Translations under genes and position numbers: made by a program
Origin: Oikopleura dioica
Taxonomy: Eukaryota; Chordata; Appendicularia; Copelata; Oikopleuridae
Assembly: GCA_907165135.1 (NCBI GenBank)
Contig: OU015569.1
Coordinates: 1 to 64,000 of the forward strand
Direction: 5' to 3'
Length of the DNA: 64,000 nucleotides
Shown here: in pieces, positions 58,544 to 64,000 of the stretch
Position numbering within the stretch: position 1 is the first letter of the stretch
How the letters are laid out: the number at the start of each line of letters is the position of its first letter
The notes under the pieces: model-generated
What the model was told of the DNA's origin: nothing
The model's database searches: none
The model's input: the letters and a program-made list of their open reading frames with translations, nothing else

Positions 58544-59149
58544 TTATTTGACTTGAACATTAGTCAAACTGGCGGAGGTGACAAAGCCCTTTCCGGCAAC
58601 TTCCCAGGCGACATCCTGAAAGAGCTTTTTAGGACTTGTTTAAACCCAACTGTAGTTACGTTAAATGTGGCTTGGCATTTGTCGTTCGTCTTTAATCCTG
58701 GTGCGACTTGCTCGAACACGGAGACTGCTTTTTTACTCGTTGGCTTGATCAGTTCGTCGGGTTCGCCTGAATCAAACGTTTCTCAAATTGAGATCATTGA
58801 AGACACTCACCTTCGAAGCCTGGTACTTTGACAAGATCGCCCGGAACTGCTCCAGCTGGCGGGGCCAAGATCTCGACTTTCTCTGGCGTAGAAGCGCACA
58901 TGACCATTGCTTCGGAAACGATTCCTCTCATCTTCGCCGGCTTGAGGTTGCAAAGAAGGACGACCATTCTGTTCTGCATCTCTTCCAAGGGAACGTGCTT
59001 GACAAGGCCGGAAATGACGGTTCGTGGTTTATCCTCTGAAGGGATCCTAGCTTCTGCTGAATCTCCCACTTCTAGCGTAGTTTGCCTGCTCTCTATATCT
59101 GGACGAGTGAAGAAAACGAGTAAAGTATCTTTGACGTCTGTATTTCGAG
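58544..59149 (-). CDS. AIMP1: AIMP1-like EMAP-II/tRNA-binding domain (5' part missing)
   Basis: Exons 59149-58811, 58766-58651 and 58615-58544 encode the EMAP-II-like OB-fold that binds tRNA in the multi-synthetase complex. Diagnostic blocks: [60 protein letters not shown], then GEPDELIKP. They match AIMP1 more closely than tyrosyl-tRNA synthetase. The last intron is only 35 bp. The first visible exon starts at a TACTCCAG acceptor and lacks the usual H-P-D-A-D segment; the N-terminal coil is not in the window. A retrotransposon begins less than 500 bp upstream, so the missing exons are either beyond it or lost. Confidence 0.8.
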
Positions 59150-59601
59150 CTGGAGTAAAATAGAGGTTAATTCACGAACTGCGTGAATTACCGAATGGAG
59201 AGAAATACACGGCGGCGACCGAGCAAAGCTCGATCTAGATAAGCAAGTGACCTTAGGGGACGAGGGAGTCTAACGAATCTAAGATCCCAATACCCCCCAT
59301 GAGACTGAAACGTCCTCTAAGGCCAAAGTGTGTGATTTTTGCAGGAGTATAAGCGTAAGATGAGTAACATGGCAGGTTCGAAACGTCGAGGCAGTCTGAT
59401 TCGCGTTAAAAAACCCTTTTTTGGGAAAAAGCTTGAATCAGATGCGAAGTTTTCGTGATGTCCGAGCGGTGATGACATGAAGGAGTAGCTGCACATGTAG
59501 AAGAACTCAAAATACGTCGGCGACGGTAAACTGTGATAATTTCCGTACCTTTTCAGGCCCCGGTCGATGAATAGGGGACCTGAGTGGGGCAGTACTTGCG
59601 C
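59150..59601 (-). mobile_element. 3' flank of the retrotransposon, likely containing a short LTR
   Basis: Between the retroelement stop and the AIMP1 exon lie about 450 non-coding bases. Read on the minus strand a run of six G (about 59296-59301) could serve as polypurine tract, with the LTR to its left. A perfect 8-bp inverted pair AATTCACG/CGTGAATT with a 5-base loop lies at about 59171-59191. LTR ends cannot be fixed because the other LTR is outside the window. Confidence 0.35.
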
Positions 59602-62600
59602 TTAGTCGTATGACTGACCCGAGTTTGTGCCGATGTTTAGAGGTTCGACGGGCCTCGTTTCACGGTGTGCTCGTTTTGTATGTTTCGGGAGATGAGCTGC
59701 TCCAACTTCGGTTAAAGTCGCATTCGGATCGGCGCCGGCTGAGTATTGACGATCTGGTGAAGACTTTGGACGGGTTCTTTTCTTGCTGTTTTCAGTTGCT
59801 GAGCCCTCAACTACTGTTGAATATTGTTTATCGACTGACATATGGCTATTGTCGGGCGCAGCAACCTCCGAAATCACTGTAGCATCAGCTGACATGTCCT
59901 CGGCAGTTTCATAAAGAGTACCACCAGAGTACCAGCGATCTGACGGCTCGGCTGGAGCTACCGACGAGTCCAAAATAGATGTAGCGGTTGTATCTCCCAG
60001 ATTTTCCATGTCCAATCGGCGTCTACTTTCCAAAATAGGTGATAGAGATGATCTTGGCGGTTTTTCCATAGCAACCATCGGAGTCGACGCGACCTGAGAA
60101 GATTTCCTCCCCCCATGCGACTTCGACCCGGACTTTTCCATCGGTTTGGAAGTAGGAACAGGCGATTTTTGTGGGACTTTCGACTTAACGATTTCGGTTA
60201 AATGTGGGAATACGTACTCGGCCTCGTAGTAATCAATCCAGCGTAAGTCGTGATTTCGTTCTGCGGCGTGAACCACGTGTTCTCGATGGATGAAATCACG
60301 TTGTCCTTTTTTATCTTCGACCATGACGACCCAGTCGTTGCTCGAAACGGCTTTCAGGGGACCTACCCAGCGTTCCTTCTTGCTTTTAGCGTCGGTCAGG
60401 TTTTCTCGCTTAATGTACACGACAGCGCCAGCGGGGATTGGTCTCGGCTTAGGCTCGTTTTTCAGCCTGTGCTCCATGGCTCGGTCAGCAGCTTCCATCG
60501 CAGTTTTCACAATGGCTTCCGCCGATTTCGCTAAAGCTCCCACATTGAGACCAAACACCTGAGGTGTTTCCGCTGTCATTTCTGCGCCAGTAGAGTGGGT
60601 GAAAGTACTTTTTCGGCCAAACCAAACTTCTCGCGGTGAAATTTTCGTGCTTTTGTTTTTCACACTATTGAGCGCGCGCATCACGTGGGGAACGCAGTCG
60701 GCCCAAGTTTTTCGACCGGAAGATGAGTTGACCATGCAGAATAGACTGTTTTTGATAGTCCGATTCGCTCTTTCTGCGAAAGCGTTTGATTGAGGGTGAA
60801 ATGCGGTACTTATTGTATGTTTTATCTGGTTAAGCTTACACATTTCGTCAATCACGCTTGCGCAGAAGTGGGTACCTCTGTCACTGTGTAGATGTTTCGG
60901 CAAGAAATCCATGGGAAGGAAGACCTTGTAGATGAGCGCTTTTGCAGCGCAGATAGCAGTGTCGGACCGCGTCGGAATGCACCAAGTGTAGCGAGAGAAA
61001 GTGTCCGCCACCACCAAATAATACTTGAATCCGCCAGCGGGAGGCATACAAGCGAAATCGATCTGAATCGATTCGCCAGCTGTTTTTCCACGACGAAGGG
61101 TTCCAAGTGGCGGTTTGGTACGAGTTCCAGCAGATCCTTTTCTGCGTAGGCAAGGGACGCAGCTGTGGACGTAGTTAGAAACATCGTCTTGAAATGAAGG
61201 CCACCAAACGTCCTCTAATCGCTCTAAAGTCCGCGGCTCGCCCAGATGACCGGACAAGTCGTGAGCTAGAAAGAGAAAGTGACTTTTTACCGCTTCCGGT
61301 ACCACCGCCCGCGCGCCAGATTTGAATTGACACATCAAGCACCCGGTAGTGTTATCCAGGAACAGAGCTTTTTCCATCTTGAGTAGAGACGATTGTCGGT
61401 GGTCGGAGTCCTTCACCAGCGATTTTATGTCCAGTGGCTCCTTACCAGATTCCAGAAAAGTGATGATTGCACTCAGAGCAGAGTCCTCCCTTTGATAGTC
61501 CAGAATGTTATTATAATTCGCTGACACCAACGGAATCTCCATTGGCGCCGCGATAGCCTTGACGTTTACCTTATGTATCTTCACCTCTGATAAAGTGATT
61601 TTCTCCGGAAACTGATTTTCGTTCCAGAAAGGGACGAAGACACGTACTGGTGAATTCTTGTCGATTTCGTACTCGCGACCAACGGGAAACTCAGAGTCGT
61701 ATCCAAGTGATTTGTCGTCCTCGCCAGGTCTGCGGCTCATAAAATCGGCGAATTGATTTTCTGATCCCTTGATGTAGACAATGTGAAAATCGAATTCTTC
61801 CAATCGGCTTTGCCATCGGCTTATTTTAGAATTCTTGAACTTCTTTTTGTGTAGGAAGATCAAAGATCTGTGGTCTGTGTGAATCTGAAAGAATCTACCT
61901 TTCAGGAGCTTTTCCAGTCGCTCGCAGCACCAGACAATGCTAAACATTTCCTTTTCTGAAGTGTTCCATTTTCTTTCAGCTTTGTTGAAGGTGTGGGAAA
62001 TCGCGCTTACTAGGTGCACTCTCCCGCCATACTCTTGTAGCAGAACACCACCCGCTGCGTACAGGCTCGCGTCTGTGTAGAGGTGAAAAGACTCGTCAAA
62101 GTTAGGAAAGCTTATGACAGGAGTCTCGGAGAGTCGTCGTTGAATTTCCTTGAGCGCCAAATCCGCTTCTTTGGTCCACTTGAAACAATTTGTTTCGTTC
62201 GCCGAATTTCGAACATCGTTTATGGGTTTCATTCTGCTCGAGAAGCAACCGGATGAAATAGCTTCGCCCATTTTTGTTTCTAGAAAACCTCGGATCCAAT
62301 TCAATGACCCGATTAATGAAGCTAACTCCTTTTGGGAGCGTGGGGGTTTCATCTGACGAAGGGCGGAGACTTGCGCAGGGTCCGGTTTGATTCCTTCTTC
62401 GTTGATGATTCGGCCCAAAAAGTGAGCTTCTGATTGTAGGAAAGAGCACTTTTCGCCCTTGAGTTTAGCGTTAAACTTGCGGAGCGCGATGAATAGGTTT
62501 CGGAGAGTGTTGTAATAGCAGCTGAAAGACTTCCCAAAACATACTATGTCATCGATATAAGAAAGCATCTTCTTCCTGGTGGGGCTTGAGTCGAGAATCG

Positions 62601-64000
62601 TGTTTACGACGCGCGAGAATATATTCCCCGAGCATCGATAACCGAAAGGTAATCTGCAGAAGGCGTAAGATTTCCCACCCCACTGGAAGGAAGTCTTATA
62701 CCTATCGCTTTTCTTAATAGGGCACTGCCAATATCCGCTCCGCAAATCAACTGTGGCGAAATACTTGTTGCCCGGTCCAATGTTCGCGATCGTATCCTCC
62801 ATGCTCGGAAGATGATATGGGTCGGATTTGTCGGAGAGGCATTTGTTCAAGCTGTTCTTGTAGTTGATGCAGAAGCGCATTTCCCCAGATTTCTTAGGGA
62901 TTGGCAGAACGGGGCTATTAAACCCTTTCTGGTCCTTGATCTCTTCTATTATTTTCGTATCGAGCAGTTCGGAGATGTGATCAGTGACCTGGCCATGAAA
63001 AGCTTGCGGAATAGGGTGTTGACTGATGTTTCGACTCGTACCATCAGTCGGGATTTCGATCTCGAATGGGAATTCACCCATTTTTTGACCGTCGCAGCCG
63101 AATCTGTCGTCGAAATCCAAACACAGCTCGGCGACCACCTTCTTTTGCCCCGGGTCGGCGTTTGCTGGTAGGGTAATTCCGAGTTTTTGCTTCGCTAGCT
63201 GAATGGGGCACCTGGCTGCGTTCTTGTTAGGTGCGTCCAGCTTTGGGACTTTTGGTGGCGGTTGAGTGCGGGATCGATCGCTATCCTTGACCGCTGATCT
63301 AGTAGTCAAGTATTTCTTGATTTTGGTCCGCTTCACTCCGTCCAGCTTCACCACTTGAGTCTCAGTTTGTGTGAAGGCTTCGTTGTAGCAAAATGAGAGA
63401 GTACGATTCTTATTGTCGACTGTGAAGCTGTCCGTCATCGCATTCTCTAGTATATCGCGGCCCAGTAGACTTGGGTATTTACTGCCTGGCATAATGGTGA
63501 GATTCAGGGAGAATGCAGGGCCACCATTGAATGATAAGCGGCAGGGAAGGATACCCATCGGCTGCTCGGCGGGAATATTTGGGCTGAAACCGGTGACCTT
63601 GAAGGGACAGGGCTTCAGCATCTGGAGAAATTCGTCGGGAACGTAAGCAGCGGACAGACAGGAGGACTCGGCTCCGCTGTCGACTTCCATCGATACGTCA
63701 AAACTTTTAGAGCCCGTAATGATGGTAGCCGAAGCGAAATAAGCCTTTCCTGGTCGCTTCTTCTTCACTGTGTAAAAGTGAACGTCGAATGGTTGGAAAT
63801 CTTCAACGTTCTTAGTCGTATTTATCTTCTTGGATTCTGGTTGTTTATCGTCTTTCCCATCCTTAGAATCGTTGCTGGCGCGCTTAGCATTCTTCTTCTT
63901 TTTGTTCTTATTTCTGTTGAAGTGCTGGGAGACGGTCGCGCTGTCAACTCGATTCTGTCTTGTGGATTGGGCGAGACGGCAGAGTTCGTTGATATCGTAA
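59602..64000 (-). mobile_element. Ty3/gypsy-type LTR retrotransposon polyprotein (partial, runs off the edge)
   Basis: One uninterrupted frame covers 63999 to 59602, over 1460 residues, and continues past the right edge; the upstream part is Lys-rich like the end of a gag. Domains in order: aspartic protease with VSMEVDSGAESSCL; reverse transcriptase with the active-site YIDD (MLSYIDDIVCFGKS); RNase H with YTDASLYAAGG and HTDHRSL; integrase zinc site H-x-H and C-V-P-C, then the catalytic core with IQIDF, HSDRGTHF and the Glu in NAFAERANRT. The order PR-RT-RH-IN marks it as Ty3/gypsy. A C-terminal extension of about 230 residues follows (RWVGPLKAV, then Ser/Pro-rich). No envelope gene is visible downstream. 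Full openness suggests a young, possibly active copy. Confidence 0.9.

Noticed and set aside
60250-61184. Frames on the plus strand inside the retroelement
   Set aside because: They are shadows of the integrase coding region.
1-64000. CRISPR arrays, bacterial operons, rRNA or tRNA genes
   Set aside because: No regularly spaced direct repeats, no ribosome binding sites and no rRNA-like blocks were seen; all clear genes are spliced. I could not scan exhaustively for tRNA folds by eye.

Overview
The window looks like a compact invertebrate chordate genome, most likely the larvacean Oikopleura dioica or a close relative. This is inferred from the sequence, not from a database match. Nearly every protein finds its best recalled match among animal genes, such as FRAS1, TUBGCP3, RSU1, PTGES2, AIMP1, KDM1B, HS2ST and CWF19L2. 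Introns are tiny, mostly 36-60 bp. Genes are close together and often lie in same-strand chains with about 100-260 bp between them. Several start codons sit just behind a polypyrimidine-AG acceptor, as expected for spliced-leader trans-splicing. Some introns fit only as GA-AG, a class known from larvaceans.

Layout. 0-18.5 kb: a PDZ protein with internal duplications, a CWF19L2-like gene with a small collagen gene nested antisense in one intron, a clathrin heavy chain fragment, a DDX55-like helicase, HS2ST-like, KDM1B-like, GTF3C6 (+ strand, intact), a choline-kinase-like gene and an SLC26 transporter. Many of these carry in-frame stops or one-base frame breaks. 19-21.4 kb: a small unknown gene and an intact fucosyltransferase-like gene. 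21.4-29.9 kb: a long stretch with no convincing gene. 29.9-41.3 kb: two consecutive + strand genes that together make up a FRAS1-like extracellular matrix protein. 41.8-48.6 kb: small membrane or secreted proteins (unknown TM protein, EH-domain protein, EGF+ZP protein, CUB-TM protein). 49.7-59.2 kb: a short secreted peptide on +, then a minus-strand chain AIMP1 - PTGES2 - RSU1 - TUBGCP3 - ZSWIM-like - small membrane protein. 59.2-64 kb: a Ty3/gypsy-type retrotransposon polyprotein that runs off the right edge.

Genes with related jobs: the FRAS1-like pair, the ZP, CUB and collagen proteins and HS2ST all belong to the extracellular matrix or epithelial surface. The minus chain at 50-59 kb is housekeeping (translation, redox, adhesion signalling, microtubule nucleation), typical of operon content in larvaceans. 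The observations most worth checking are the FRAS1 split, the GA-AG introns with a shared donor context, the nested collagen gene, and the dense frame breaks, which are either assembly errors at homopolymers or real decay.
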